A stretch of DNA of 64,000 nucleotides. Source: Thermoleophilia bacterium. Its GTDB lineage: Bacteria > Actinomycetota > Thermoleophilia > Miltoncostaeales > Miltoncostaeaceae. The notes beneath the pieces were generated by a model that was not told the origin of the DNA, ran no database searches, and saw nothing but the letters and a program-made list of their open reading frames with translations. Positions 29,663-38,308 of the stretch are shown here, in pieces (positions within the stretch are counted from its first letter, which is position 1; each line of letters starts with the position of its first letter). The translations under genes were made by a program, and so were the position numbers. The stretch is taken from contig JADGPG010000056.1 in NCBI GenBank assembly GCA_017882545.1, positions 1 through 64,000 of the forward strand. Direction: 5' to 3'.

Positions 29663-31798
29663 GTGGCTGACCTCCTCGACGACCTGAACCCGCCGCAACG
29701 CGATGCGGTTCTCCATACCGACGGGCCGTTGCTGGTCCTGGCGGGCGCCGGAAGCGGCAAGACCCGGGTATTGACATATCGGATCGCCCACCTGATCCGG
29801 AACCACGACGTCGCGCCCTGGTCCATCATCGCGATCACGTTCACCAACAAGGCCGCAGCCGAGATGCGCGAGCGTATCGCCGTCCTGGTCGGACCCGCCG
29901 CCCGAGACATTTGGGCCAGCACCTTTCACTCGGCGTGCGTGCGCATCCTCCGGCGTGAGTCCGATGCCGCGGGCTATCGGCGCGACTTTGCCATCTACGA
30001 CGCCGACGATCAGTTGCGTCTGATGCGTGCCTGCTACGCCGACGAGGAGATTGATCCCAAACGCTTCTCGCCGCGAAACGTGCTCGCCCGGATCTCGGAC
30101 GCCAAGAACCGCCTGGTCGACGCCGAGGGCTTCCTCGAGGAAGCCACGGGGTTCGGCGACGAGGTCCTCGCGCGTTTGTATCGCCGCTACAGCGCTCGGC
30201 TCCTTGCGGCCGGCGCCATGGACTTCGACGATCTGCTGATGGTGGCGACTCGGCTGCTGGAGTCCGACGCCGGGATCCGGGAGCGATATCAGGCGCGATT
30301 TGCGTACGTCATGGTCGATGAGTATCAGGACACCAACCACGCCCAATACCGGCTCGTGCGGCTCCTGGCCGAGCCCCAACGCAACATCTGCGCCGTGGGC
30401 GACGACGATCAGGGCATCTACTCCTGGCGGGGCGCCGATGTCCGGAACATCCTCGATTTCGAGCGGGACTACCCAGACGCCCACGTCGTCGCGCTGGAGC
30501 AGAACTACCGGTCGTACGGGACCATCCTGCGGGCCGCGAACGCCGTCGTCGCGCGGAACCGCGGCCGGCGCCCGAAGGAGTTGTGGACCGACCGCGGCGA
30601 CGGTGAGCCGCTGCGCGTCCTCGGATGTCGCGACGAGCACGACGAGGCCCGCCACGTTCTGGCCGAAATCGAGCGGGCGCAGGCGTCGGGGACCTCGCTC
30701 GATCAGATCGCCGTCTTCTATCGCACCAATGCGCAAAGCCGCTCGATCGAGGACCAGCTGGTCCGCGGACGCGTGGCCTACACGGTGGTCGGCGGCCCCC
30801 GCTTTTACGAGCGTGCCGAGGTGCGCGATGCACTCGCGTACCTTCGCGCCGCCGCCAATCCGGCGGACGAAATCGCCGTCGCCCGCCTGCTGGGCGTACC
30901 CAAACGCGGCCTCGGCCCGGGGAGCCTGCTCAAGCTTGCCGGATACGCCTCAACCCACGGGTTCGCGGTCGGTGACGCCATCGCCGAGGCGGACGCGATC
31001 CCCGGACTCACGACGGCACAGCGGATCGCCCTTGCGCGGACGGGCTCCCTGCTGGCCGAGCTGGCGTCCGCGGAGGCCGCAGGTATGCCACTCAGCGGGC
31101 TCGTCGCCATGGCCATCGACCGCTCAGGGCTCCGCGCAGCGCTGATGGCCGACGGCACGCTCGACGCCCAGGCGCGGATCGAAAACCTCGACGAGCTGGA
31201 GAATGTGGCAGCCGAGTATGAGTCGATCGACGGGGAGCCGACCCTGCTTGGGTTCCTCGAGGAGGTGGCGCTGCAGTCCGACGCTGATCTCGTCGACCAG
31301 TCCCACGGGCAGGTCACGCTGATGACCGTGCACAACGCCAAGGGCCTCGAATTCGATGTCGTGCTCATGACCGGGATGGAGGAGGGAATCTTTCCGCACG
31401 CCCGTGCAGACGAGCCCGAGACGCTCGAGGAAGAGCGGCGCCTGTGTTATGTAGGCATGACCCGGGCACGCCAGCGTCTTGTGCTGACCCATGCCGAAAC
31501 CCGGGCCATCCACGGCGGGCGAGAATACCGTCTGCCGTCACGGTTTCTGACGGAGATCCCGCAGGATGCCGTGTCGGTGCGCGAGGGCGCCCCCGTCCGG
31601 GCAGCGTTCGCTGGCGCCAGCCAGGTGCGCGCGGCCGTCCCGCTGGAGGCGGGGGATACGGTGCTGCACGCGACCTTCGGGGAAGGGGTCGTCACCGGGG
31701 TCGAGAGCCGTGGGAGCCTCGTGCGCGTGCGCTTCACCCGCGACGGAACCGAGCGGCGCCTGATGGCGGGTGCCGCGCCAATGCGAAAGGTGGGGTGA
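29663..31798 (+). CDS. pcrA: ATP-dependent 3'-5' DNA helicase PcrA/UvrD
   Basis: A superfamily 1A helicase of 711 residues that acts in excision repair, fork processing and anti-recombination. The seven motifs are visible: LAGAGSGKTRVLTYR (I), ITFTNKAAAEMRER (Ia), VDEYQDTN (II), GDDDQGIYSWRGA (III), EQNYRS (IV), VTLMTVHNAKGLEF (V) and LCYVGMTRARQRLVL (VI). A Tudor-like C-terminal end (GDTVLHATFGEGVVTGVES) binds RNA polymerase in PcrA. The GTG at 29663 gives the normal start. folD follows with a 2-base gap. Confidence 0.95.
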   Translation: MADLLDDLNPPQRDAVLHTDGPLLVLAGAGSGKTRVLTYRIAHLIRNHDVAPWSIIAITFTNKAAAEMRERIAVLVGPAARDIWASTFHSACVRILRRESDAAGYRRDFAIYDADDQLRLMRACYADEEIDPKRFSPRNVLARISDAKNRLVDAEGFLEEATGFGDEVLARLYRRYSARLLAAGAMDFDDLLMVATRLLESDAGIRERYQARFAYVMVDEYQDTNHAQYRLVRLLAEPQRNICAVGDDDQGIYSWRGADVRNILDFERDYPDAHVVALEQNYRSYGTILRAANAVVARNRGRRPKELWTDRGDGEPLRVLGCRDEHDEARHVLAEIERAQASGTSLDQIAVFYRTNAQSRSIEDQLVRGRVAYTVVGGPRFYERAEVRDALAYLRAAANPADEIAVARLLGVPKRGLGPGSLLKLAGYASTHGFAVGDAIAEADAIPGLTTAQRIALARTGSLLAELASAEAAGMPLSGLVAMAIDRSGLRAALMADGTLDAQARIENLDELENVAAEYESIDGEPTLLGFLEEVALQSDADLVDQSHGQVTLMTVHNAKGLEFDVVLMTGMEEGIFPHARADEPETLEEERRLCYVGMTRARQRLVLTHAETRAIHGGREYRLPSRFLTEIPQDAVSVREGAPVRAAFAGASQVRAAVPLEAGDTVLHATFGEGVVTGVESRGSLVRVRFTRDGTERRLMAGAAPMRKVG

Positions 31799-31800
31799 CA

Positions 31801-32679
31801 GTGGCAGCGACCATCATCGACGGCAAGGCCGTCGCCGCACGCGTCCGCGCCGAAGTGGCCGACGGCGTGGCGGCCTTCATCGCCGCCCACGGGCGCGCGC
31901 CGGGGCTCGTCGGGATCCAGGTCGGCGATGATCCCGCGTCGGAGCTCTACCAGGCGGGAAAGGCGCGGGCCGCCGACGAGGTCGGCATGATCTCCCGTCG
32001 CGTGACGCTGCCGGGCGCCACCACGCAGGCTGAGCTCGACGCAATCATCGACGACCTCAACGCGGACCCCGGCGTCGACGGGATGCTCGTCCAGCTGCCC
32101 GTTCCGGACCAGCTGTCTGAGCCGCTGATCGCAAACCGCATCCACCCGGACAAGGACGTCGACGGCTTTTCACCGATCAGCCTTGGACGCCTGATGCGGG
32201 GGGAGCCCGGCAGCGTGCCGTGCACTCCGCAGGGGGTCATGCGGCTGTTGCGGGAAGGCGGTGTGCCCCTTGAGGGTGCGCATGCGGTCGTCGTCGGGCG
32301 GAGCCTGATCGTCGGCAAGCCCCAGTCCATGCTGCTGTTGGCCGCGCATTGCACGGTCACCATCGCCCACTCGCGCACGCGGGATCTCCCCGCATTGTGC
32401 CGTCAGGCCGATATTCTGGTCGCCGCCGTCGGTCGTCCCGAAATGGTGCGTGCCGACTGGGTCCGTCCCGGCGCCGCGGTGATCGACGTCGGCATCAACC
32501 GGACCGACGACGGCTTGCGCGGCGACGTCGCCTTCGACGACGTCGCCGCGGTGGCGGGGTGGCTCACCCCGGTTCCCGGTGGCGTCGGCCCTACCACGAT
32601 TGCCTATCTGCTCGTCAACACCCTCGAGGCCGCCTGGCGGCGCTCCGGGTCGGACTCATATCAGGGAGTGCATCTATGA
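31801..32679 (+). CDS. folD: Bifunctional methylene-THF dehydrogenase/cyclohydrolase
   Basis: FolD interconverts 5,10-methylene-THF, methenyl-THF and 10-formyl-THF. The 292 residues show PASELYQAGKARAADEVGM with the catalytic Tyr and Lys, VQLPVPDQL, DKDVDGFSPISLGRL, the nucleotide-binding VVGRSLIVGKP and the signature PGGVGPTTIA. GTG 31801 is chosen because AAGGTGGGG sits about 6 bases upstream; a GTG at 31795 is the alternative. The fno gene overlaps its stop, and FolD's NADPH and the F420 enzyme share reducing equivalents, so the pairing has sense. Confidence 0.95.
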   Translation: MAATIIDGKAVAARVRAEVADGVAAFIAAHGRAPGLVGIQVGDDPASELYQAGKARAADEVGMISRRVTLPGATTQAELDAIIDDLNADPGVDGMLVQLPVPDQLSEPLIANRIHPDKDVDGFSPISLGRLMRGEPGSVPCTPQGVMRLLREGGVPLEGAHAVVVGRSLIVGKPQSMLLLAAHCTVTIAHSRTRDLPALCRQADILVAAVGRPEMVRADWVRPGAAVIDVGINRTDDGLRGDVAFDDVAAVAGWLTPVPGGVGPTTIAYLLVNTLEAAWRRSGSDSYQGVHL

Positions 32680-33368
32680 AGATCGCCATCTTCGGCGGTA
32701 CCGGAGACCTCGGTCGCGGACTCGCCATCTGCTTCGCGGCGGCCGGCCACGACATCGTCGTCGGATCGCGCAGCCAGGAGCGCGCCGACCAGGCCGCCGA
32801 CGGCCTGCGCAATGCCCTGCCGACCGGCAACTTTGTGCCCATGGAAAATGTGGCCGCCGCCGATGCGGCCGAGCTCGCCATCGTCTCGATTCCGTGGGAG
32901 GGCATCGAGCAGACGATTCCGCCGATGGCGGGCGCGCTGGCGGGCAAGATCGTCATCACGGTCGCAAATGCCCTGAAGTTCGGCAAGAGCGGTGCCATGG
33001 CCGTCCAGGGCGCCGACCTTCCGGGTGGGGCCCAGTCGTGCGCCCACGCCATCCAGGACCTGGCCCCGGAGGCGAAGGTTGTCGTTGCCTACAACAACCT
33101 CCCGGCGGCTGCGTTGCAGGCCCGTCACGACCTCCGCGCCGACGTCCTCGTCTGCGGCAAGAGCCGCGACGCGAGGGAGGCCGTGATCGAGCTCACCAAG
33201 GATCTCCCCGGGGCCCGCGGCCTCGACGCCGGCCCGCTGGCAAACGCACTCATCATTGAGGGTATGACCGCACTCGTGATCAACATGAACAAGCGCTACG
33301 GCGGCGAGGCCAGCCTTCAGATCACCGGCCTCGAGCAGGCTCCGGAGCGGTCGGCTGCCGGCCACTGA
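32676..33368 (+). CDS. fno: F420-dependent NADP reductase
   Basis: This enzyme moves hydride between NADPH and the deazaflavin F420, linking central metabolism to F420-dependent enzymes. The 230-residue Rossmann protein has the NADP motif IFGGTGDLGRGL, VVGSRSQERADQAADGL, VSIPWEGIEQTIPPM, TVANALKFGK and the C-terminal LNALIIEGMTAL-type helix. Its presence implies F420 in this organism, a trait of Actinobacteria, methanogens and some Chloroflexi. It is the last gene of the pcrA-folD-fno run, ending at a hairpin. Confidence 0.88.
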   Translation: MKIAIFGGTGDLGRGLAICFAAAGHDIVVGSRSQERADQAADGLRNALPTGNFVPMENVAAADAAELAIVSIPWEGIEQTIPPMAGALAGKIVITVANALKFGKSGAMAVQGADLPGGAQSCAHAIQDLAPEAKVVVAYNNLPAAALQARHDLRADVLVCGKSRDAREAVIELTKDLPGARGLDAGPLANALIIEGMTALVINMNKRYGGEASLQITGLEQAPERSAAGH

Positions 33369-33381
33369 CCGCCCGGACCGG

Positions 33382-33411
33382 GCACGGCGCCGCATCCCTG
33401 CGGCGTCGTGC
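33382..33411. terminator. Terminator between fno and the zinicin-like gene
   Basis: A 12-base-pair stem with one G-T wobble (33382-33393 with 33400-33411) and a 6-base loop, between two convergent genes. Confidence 0.65.
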
Positions 33412-33413
33412 AC

Positions 33414-33755
33414 CTAGGCATATCCGAGCTGACGAAGCTGATCTTCATCCATGCCGAGGTGATGCCCGAGTTCGTGCAGGACGGTCACGCAGATCTGACC
33501 GATGAGCTGTTGGCGATCCGGGAAGTCCTGCTCGAGGGGGCGCCGATAGATGGTGATCCGCGGCGGCAGCTGGCCGAACCCGAAGGCGTCGGGGCGCGTG
33601 CGCGGGACGCCCTGGTAGAGCCCGTATAGGCGCCCCAGCTCCGGCGGGGCGTCCTCGTCGATCAGCACCGCAACGTCCGAAAGCGCAGCCTGAAACGGCG
33701 CCGGAACCAGCTCGAGCGCATATTCGACGACATCGGCAAACTCGTCGGGATGCAT
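33414..33755 (-). CDS. Zinicin-like metallopeptidase family protein
   Basis: A 113-residue protein with the zinc-binding HELGHHLGM (HExxHxxG) near its C-terminus. LIDEDAPPELGRLYGLYQG and ITIYRRPLEQ match the small bacterial metallopeptidase family once called DUF1025. It is a soluble protein with no signal peptide. Its protease activity is not established. The ATG at 33755 is supported by a TAGCCT box 7 bases upstream; the ORF's earlier start would reach into the FtsH-like gene's upstream region without support. Confidence 0.82.
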   Translation of the reverse strand: MHPDEFADVVEYALELVPAPFQAALSDVAVLIDEDAPPELGRLYGLYQGVPRTRPDAFGFGQLPPRITIYRRPLEQDFPDRQQLIGQICVTVLHELGHHLGMDEDQLRQLGYA

Positions 33756-33762
33756 TCCGTGC

Positions 33763-33768
33763 AGGCTA
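33763..33768 (-). promoter_or_regulatory. -10 box of the zinicin-like gene (leaderless)
   Basis: The minus strand reads TAGCCT, 7 bases before the ATG at 33755. Confidence 0.5.
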
Positions 33769-33865
33769 CTCCGGCGTTCCCGACGGCAGAAACGTCCAAC
33801 CGGGTGGGGCCCGTCTGGTCGTACGGGTGGTGCCCGGGCGTGCGGTAACCGGTTTAGTGAGGCGC

Positions 33866-35686
33866 ATGAAGCGAGTCCGCCTGGCCACCGCACTCGCGAT
33901 CCTCGTCGTTCTGGCAACGATGGTGATCGCGGCGGCCGCACCGGCGCCCTCCGCGACCCCGGTGCCACTCTCGGTGCTGATCGCTCGTCTGGCCCACGGG
34001 GACGCCTCGTCTGCGGTGCTCTCCGGCCAACCGGGCGACCTCACCCTCCGTGTCATCAACGGCGGGCACACCTCGACCGCGCCCGTCCTGTCGGAACTCA
34101 GCGCAAACGTCCTCGCCGCCGCCGAAGCCGGCGGTGTGCCGCTCAGCGTTGCCCGCCCCGCGCCGACGCCGGTGGTCGCGGCGGCCAGCTCCGGTGGCGG
34201 CTTTTCTATCGGCGCGTGGATGCAGACTTGGGGGCCGCTGATCCTGCTGGCGGGCCTCGTGGCCGTCTCGGGCCTTGCGCTCCGGGCCGCCGGCGGTGGA
34301 GGACGCTTTCGCCACCGCATCCGCCCGGTGCACTCGACCACGCGCTTCAGGGACGTGGCCGGAATTGACGAGCTCCGCGACGACGTCGCCGAAATTGCCC
34401 ACGTCCTCGCCAGTCCGGCGACCTATGAGGCCCTGGGCGCCACACTTCCACGCGGGATCATTCTGCACGGACCGCCCGGCACGGGGAAGACGCTTCTGGC
34501 GCGCGCGGTCGCCGGCGAGGCGGGGGTCCCGTTCTTTTCGGCATCGGGCTCGGAATTTGTCGAAATCTACGCGGGGCTCGGATCCCGGCGAATCCGCGCA
34601 CTCTTCGCCGCTGCCCGCAAGGCCGCGCCTGCGGTGCTCTACATCGATGAAATCGACGCGATCGGCGGCAAGCGCACCGGTCACGCCGCCAACGGCGAGC
34701 GCGAGCAGACGCTCGATCAACTGCTGTCGGAGATCGACGGCTTCCGCACCGATCCCGCCAAGCCCGTCATCGTCCTCGCCTCGACCAACCGCATCGACGA
34801 CCTCGATCCGGCGCTCGTTCGGTCGGGGCGCTTTGACCGCAAGATCGCCGTGGGTCTGCCGGATCGCCGGGCCCGCCGGGAAATCCTCGATGTCCACCTC
34901 CGCACTCGTCCGGTTGCGACCGGTACCGATCCCGACCGTGTGGCGGCGATGACTGCCGGGCTCGCCGGCGCCGATCTCGCGGCCCTCTGCAACGAGGCCA
35001 GCTTCGAAGCCGCCCGTGCGGGAGACGACGCGATCGATCTCTCACACTTCCGGCGCGCGTTGATGCGCCTCGCCGGCGGACCCGAACGACGCAGTCGCGT
35101 CATGAGCTACGAGGAGCGGCGACTCGTCGCCTACCACGAGATGGGACACGCCCTGGTCGGCTATCTGTCGGCCACCTGCGATCCCGTCGAGCGCGTCACG
35201 GTGATCCCGCAAGGACATGCCCTCGGTGTCACGGTCGCACTGCCCACCGAGGATCGGTTCCTGGCTACCCGCACCGAATGCATGGAGCGGCTGCGGATGC
35301 TGCTCGCCGGGCGGGCGGCCGAGGAGTTGGTCTTCGGGGAATGCACCAGCGGGGCGGGCGACGATCTCGCACGGGCCGCCGTGCTTGCACGCCAGATGGC
35401 CGGCGATCTCGCCATGGCCGAGCCCCGGACCGATGAGAGTCTGCTCGTCGCGTTGCCCGCCGCCCCGGGTGAGCGCAGTGCCCACGACGTCGAAATCGCG
35501 GCCCAGATACTCGTGCGCATCGCCTTCGAGCGCGCGATGCAGATGCTAATCGCCCATCGGGACCTGCTCGAGCAGGGCGCCGTCCTGCTCCTCACGCGCG
35601 AAGCGCTGGAGAGCGAGGACCTCGCCCGGCTGTTCGGACCCCGTCCGGGAATGTCGCGCCTCGCGCCGGTGACCGAGACGGCCTAG
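33866..35686 (+). CDS. FtsH-like membrane AAA protease (divergent paralogue)
   Basis: A 606-residue membrane AAA+ zinc protease. An N-terminal membrane helix, a roughly 90-residue external region and a second helix ([17 protein letters not shown]) precede the AAA domain. Walker A GPPGTGKT is at 202-209 and Walker B IDEID near 261. The protease motif HEMGH (424-428) and [20 protein letters not shown] are intact. The pore loop reads FVEIYAGLG (231-239), where FtsH usually has FVEMFVGVG, and the second-region arginine motif is present. It looks like a second FtsH, not the main housekeeping copy. It is convergent with thiL. Confidence 0.85.
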   Translation: MKRVRLATALAILVVLATMVIAAAAPAPSATPVPLSVLIARLAHGDASSAVLSGQPGDLTLRVINGGHTSTAPVLSELSANVLAAAEAGGVPLSVARPAPTPVVAAASSGGGFSIGAWMQTWGPLILLAGLVAVSGLALRAAGGGGRFRHRIRPVHSTTRFRDVAGIDELRDDVAEIAHVLASPATYEALGATLPRGIILHGPPGTGKTLLARAVAGEAGVPFFSASGSEFVEIYAGLGSRRIRALFAAARKAAPAVLYIDEIDAIGGKRTGHAANGEREQTLDQLLSEIDGFRTDPAKPVIVLASTNRIDDLDPALVRSGRFDRKIAVGLPDRRARREILDVHLRTRPVATGTDPDRVAAMTAGLAGADLAALCNEASFEAARAGDDAIDLSHFRRALMRLAGGPERRSRVMSYEERRLVAYHEMGHALVGYLSATCDPVERVTVIPQGHALGVTVALPTEDRFLATRTECMERLRMLLAGRAAEELVFGECTSGAGDDLARAAVLARQMAGDLAMAEPRTDESLLVALPAAPGERSAHDVEIAAQILVRIAFERAMQMLIAHRDLLEQGAVLLLTREALESEDLARLFGPRPGMSRLAPVTETA

Positions 35687-36645
35687 CCCTCGAGGTGGTC
35701 CCAGCCGAGGTGTGCGAGCGCGACCGGTCGGCCACCGCGGAGGACATCGACCCCCGGTGCCCCCGCCACCAGGCGCCCGACGCAGACGATCCCGGGATCA
35801 TCGACAGTCACCGTCGAACCGGCGGCCGCCAGCAGCTCGTAGTCCTCGCCACCGGTCGCCGCGAACACCACCGGGTCCTCGCCGAGGTCGCGGGCCACCG
35901 CAGCTGCCGCCGGGTCCACCGGCACCGCATCGAGCTCGATGATGGCACGACAGCCCGAGGCCGTCGCCAGCCGGCCCGCGTCGATGACGAGCCCGTCCGA
36001 GATGTCCATCATCGCCGCCACGCCGGCACGGGCCAGCTCCCGCCCGAGCGACAGCCGCGGCACCGGCCGGCGATGGCGGCCGACGAGCCGCGTTGCGTCG
36101 TCGTCGTCGCGTGACCCGACCCGACCGTCGAGGATGGCCAGGCCGGCCGCCGACCCGCCGAGGGCGCCCGTCACTAGGAGGCGGTCGCCGGGGCCCGCGC
36201 CGGCACGCCGGACCGGATCGAGCCCTGGCGGCATCGCGCCCACAACGGTCACCCCGACGATCACCTCTGCCGCCCGCGAGATATCGCCGCCGACGATGGG
36301 ACAGCCGGCCGTGGCGGCGAGCGCGTCCATCGCCCGGTAGATCTGCCGCACGACGTCCACGGAAAGGCGTCCCGGCGGGCCCGCCAGACCGACGACCGCC
36401 GCGCGCGGCGTGCCGCCCATGGCGGCGATGTCGGACAGGTTGACCGCGAGCGCAAGATGGCCGATATCCGCCGGGCTGTGGGTCGTCCAGCGGAAGTGGA
36501 CGTCCTCGACGACCATGTCGTGCACGATCAGCAGGTCCGGGGGAGGACCAACGACGGCCGCGTCGTCCCCGATGCCGACCGTCACGTCTCCGCGTGCGCC
36601 CAGCACGTCGAGGATCGCCCGGATCGCCCTGTCCTCGGAACCCAT
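35683..36645 (-). CDS. thiL: Thiamine-monophosphate kinase
   Basis: ThiL makes thiamine diphosphate from thiamine monophosphate and ATP. The 320-residue protein has the metal-binding GIGDDAAVV, LIVHDMVVEDVHFRW, LAVNLSDIAAMGGTPRA, GGDISRA, DISDGLVIDAGRL and a GGEDYELL motif near the end, in family order. The ATG at 36645 has a TAGCCT box 6 bases upstream. Its stop overlaps that of the FtsH-like gene by 4 bases on the other strand. No other thi gene is nearby. Confidence 0.95.
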   Translation of the reverse strand: MGSEDRAIRAILDVLGARGDVTVGIGDDAAVVGPPPDLLIVHDMVVEDVHFRWTTHSPADIGHLALAVNLSDIAAMGGTPRAAVVGLAGPPGRLSVDVVRQIYRAMDALAATAGCPIVGGDISRAAEVIVGVTVVGAMPPGLDPVRRAGAGPGDRLLVTGALGGSAAGLAILDGRVGSRDDDDATRLVGRHRRPVPRLSLGRELARAGVAAMMDISDGLVIDAGRLATASGCRAIIELDAVPVDPAAAAVARDLGEDPVVFAATGGEDYELLAAAGSTVTVDDPGIVCVGRLVAGAPGVDVLRGGRPVALAHLGWDHLEG

Positions 36646-36651
36646 GCGGCG

Positions 36652-36657
36652 AGGCTA
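36652..36657 (-). promoter_or_regulatory. -10 box of thiL (leaderless)
   Basis: The minus strand reads TAGCCT, 6 bases before the ATG at 36645. No TPP riboswitch is possible in so short a leader. Confidence 0.55.
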
Positions 36658-36723
36658 CACGACCCCTCGCTCCGGCCCGCGCCGTCCAGAACCGGGCCCC
36701 GGGCATCCCGTCGGCGCGTCCCG

Positions 36724-36729
36724 TACGCT
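36724..36729 (+). promoter_or_regulatory. -10 box of the adhesin-like gene (leaderless)
   Basis: TACGCT lies 7 bases before the GTG at 36737. Confidence 0.5.
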
Positions 36730-36736
36730 CGCCGTC

Positions 36737-37432
36737 GTGCGCAATTGGCGAATCTTCGCGTGGCTCGGGGCCGCGATCGTGGTGGTGTTCGTGCTGGGTG
36801 CGCTGACGGTCGTCGCGTTCACCCGCACGAGCACCACCACGCAGACGTTCAGCGGCCCGATCCGAAAGGTCATGGTGACCTCCGAGCGTGGCGCCATCAC
36901 GATCCGGCGCGGACCCGCAGGCGGCACAACGGTGGTCGACCAGAAGCGCTACGTGTTCTCCGCGCCCCACGTGTCGGCCACTCTCGACGCCGGGGTGCTG
37001 ACCATCACCTCCAGCTGCCCCATGATGGCGTTCATCTCGTGCAGCGCGAACTTCACGATCACGGCCCCGCCGGGTGTCGCTGTCAACGCGACCGCCCAGC
37101 GCGGCCTGCTGACCGTGGCGGGCATCACCGGGACGGTGTACTCCAACAGCGAGAACGGCGACTTCATCTACAGCGGTTCGTCACCGGCGGTCACCGGCTA
37201 CAGCCTCAACGGTGATATCACGATCAGGTTCGCGGCGCCGCCGCGCCACGTGCACGCGCGCACCGAGACCGGAAATGTCCTCGTGGCACTGCCGCGGGCG
37301 GCCTATGCCATCGACGCGAACTCCGGGATCGGAACCCATGAGGTGATCGGCCTGACATCGGTCAGGGGGGCATCCCGGGGCATCTATGCCAGCTCGGGCG
37401 ACGGCGACGCGAAGGTGATCCTCGTTCCGTAG
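36737..37432 (+). CDS. Membrane-anchored DUF4097-like beta-helix protein
   Basis: A 231-residue protein with one N-terminal membrane helix (about residues 6-28) and an outside domain rich in short beta strands of the type TVAGITGTVYSNSENGDFIYSG and ARTETGNVLVALP. That alternation resembles the adhesin-like DUF4097/DUF4098 fold. Two cysteines (SSCPMMAFISCSA) may form a disulfide outside the cell. Function is unknown; the GTG at 36737 is fixed by the -10 box. Confidence 0.65.
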   Translation: MRNWRIFAWLGAAIVVVFVLGALTVVAFTRTSTTTQTFSGPIRKVMVTSERGAITIRRGPAGGTTVVDQKRYVFSAPHVSATLDAGVLTITSSCPMMAFISCSANFTITAPPGVAVNATAQRGLLTVAGITGTVYSNSENGDFIYSGSSPAVTGYSLNGDITIRFAAPPRHVHARTETGNVLVALPRAAYAIDANSGIGTHEVIGLTSVRGASRGIYASSGDGDAKVILVP

Positions 37433-37491
37433 CGAATTCTGTCCGGATGGTCCGCTAACCTGGGGAACAGATGTTCGACAGGGAGGCAGCC

Positions 37492-37797
37492 ATGATGCAC
37501 CCGCCCGAGCACCCAGACACGCGGACGACGGAGTCGTCGCACCGCGACGAGCAAATGGCGCTGTTCGCCCACACGACGCGTCCTGCTCCGGACCGCAGAC
37601 GGATGTCGCGTAACGCGCGAATGGCGATCCGACTCGAGGAGCTGGCCGACAGCTGGGACGATGCCGCGGCCGAGGCCCACGCGAGCGGGGATCAACTGTC
37701 CGAGCGACGGCTCCGCGAGCAGGCGCGCGACGCGCGCCGTTCAGCCCAGCTGCTGCGGGCGGGACCGGGTGGTGCGGCGGGCTTGCTCGCGTCCTGA
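37492..37797 (+). CDS. Small charged helical protein, unknown function
   Basis: A 101-residue protein from the ATG at 37492. The first half is polar and His/Thr-rich; the second is a charged helix (ARMAIRLEELADSWDDAAAEA, then many Arg/Gln). No known family is recognised. GGGAGG lies 5 bases before this ATG. An earlier ATG at 37471 sits 9 bases after a TAACCT box and would give 108 residues as a leaderless product, so the start is uncertain. It is convergent with the next gene. Confidence 0.6.
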   Translation: MMHPPEHPDTRTTESSHRDEQMALFAHTTRPAPDRRRMSRNARMAIRLEELADSWDDAAAEAHASGDQLSERRLREQARDARRSAQLLRAGPGGAAGLLAS

Positions 37798-37806
37798 TCC
37801 GACCGG

Positions 37807-38130
37807 CTACTGCTGGTCGATCTCGCCGGCCCAGAACGCCGGGAGCTGGATGTCGAAGAATCCGTCGTCATCCGCGTGGGTCTTGTGCCACTCGGTGAAG
37901 TTGGGGATGGAGAACCCGATGACCTCGTTCGAGGTCGCGTCGAGGCGCACCTGCACCTCCCGCTCGGGATCCCAGATCGCCCGCCCGGGTCGCAATGGGC
38001 CGTAGGAGCAGTGGTAGGCATCCTTGGCCTGGTCGTACTGGGTGAACGTCTCGATCGGCGGCGGGTCGCCGTTCGGGTCGGGCGGCGGTGCGCCGGCGCC
38101 CGGCGGAGGCGGTGGTGGTGTCGTGCTCAC
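37807..38130 (-). CDS. Small protein with a proline-rich start, unknown function
   Basis: A 107-residue protein: a Pro/Gly-rich N-terminus of about 25 residues, then a compact region (YDQAKDAYHCSYGPLRPG, ATSNEVIGFSIPNFTEWH, FDIQLPAFWAGEID). The core, with one strand pair around DATSNEVIGFSIPNF, recalls DUF2283-type folds but the similarity is weak. GTG 38130 is chosen for its GGAG 6 bases upstream; the frame continues further up without support. Confidence 0.6.
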   Translation of the reverse strand: MSTTPPPPPPGAGAPPPDPNGDPPPIETFTQYDQAKDAYHCSYGPLRPGRAIWDPEREVQVRLDATSNEVIGFSIPNFTEWHKTHADDDGFFDIQLPAFWAGEIDQQ

Positions 38131-38308
38131 GGGTGCTCCAAGGTCGTAGCCGAACAGGTGGCCTTGCCGGGGTGCATCGTACTCCACGACCCCTCGGCGC
38201 CGTCCGCACGCGGTCCATTCAGGGGCGTCGCGATCAGGTGATCTGACAGGATCCCGCTCGACCGCGTGAGAGACCCCCGGGTCACGCGCCCCCCCTGAAA
38301 GGCCTCCG

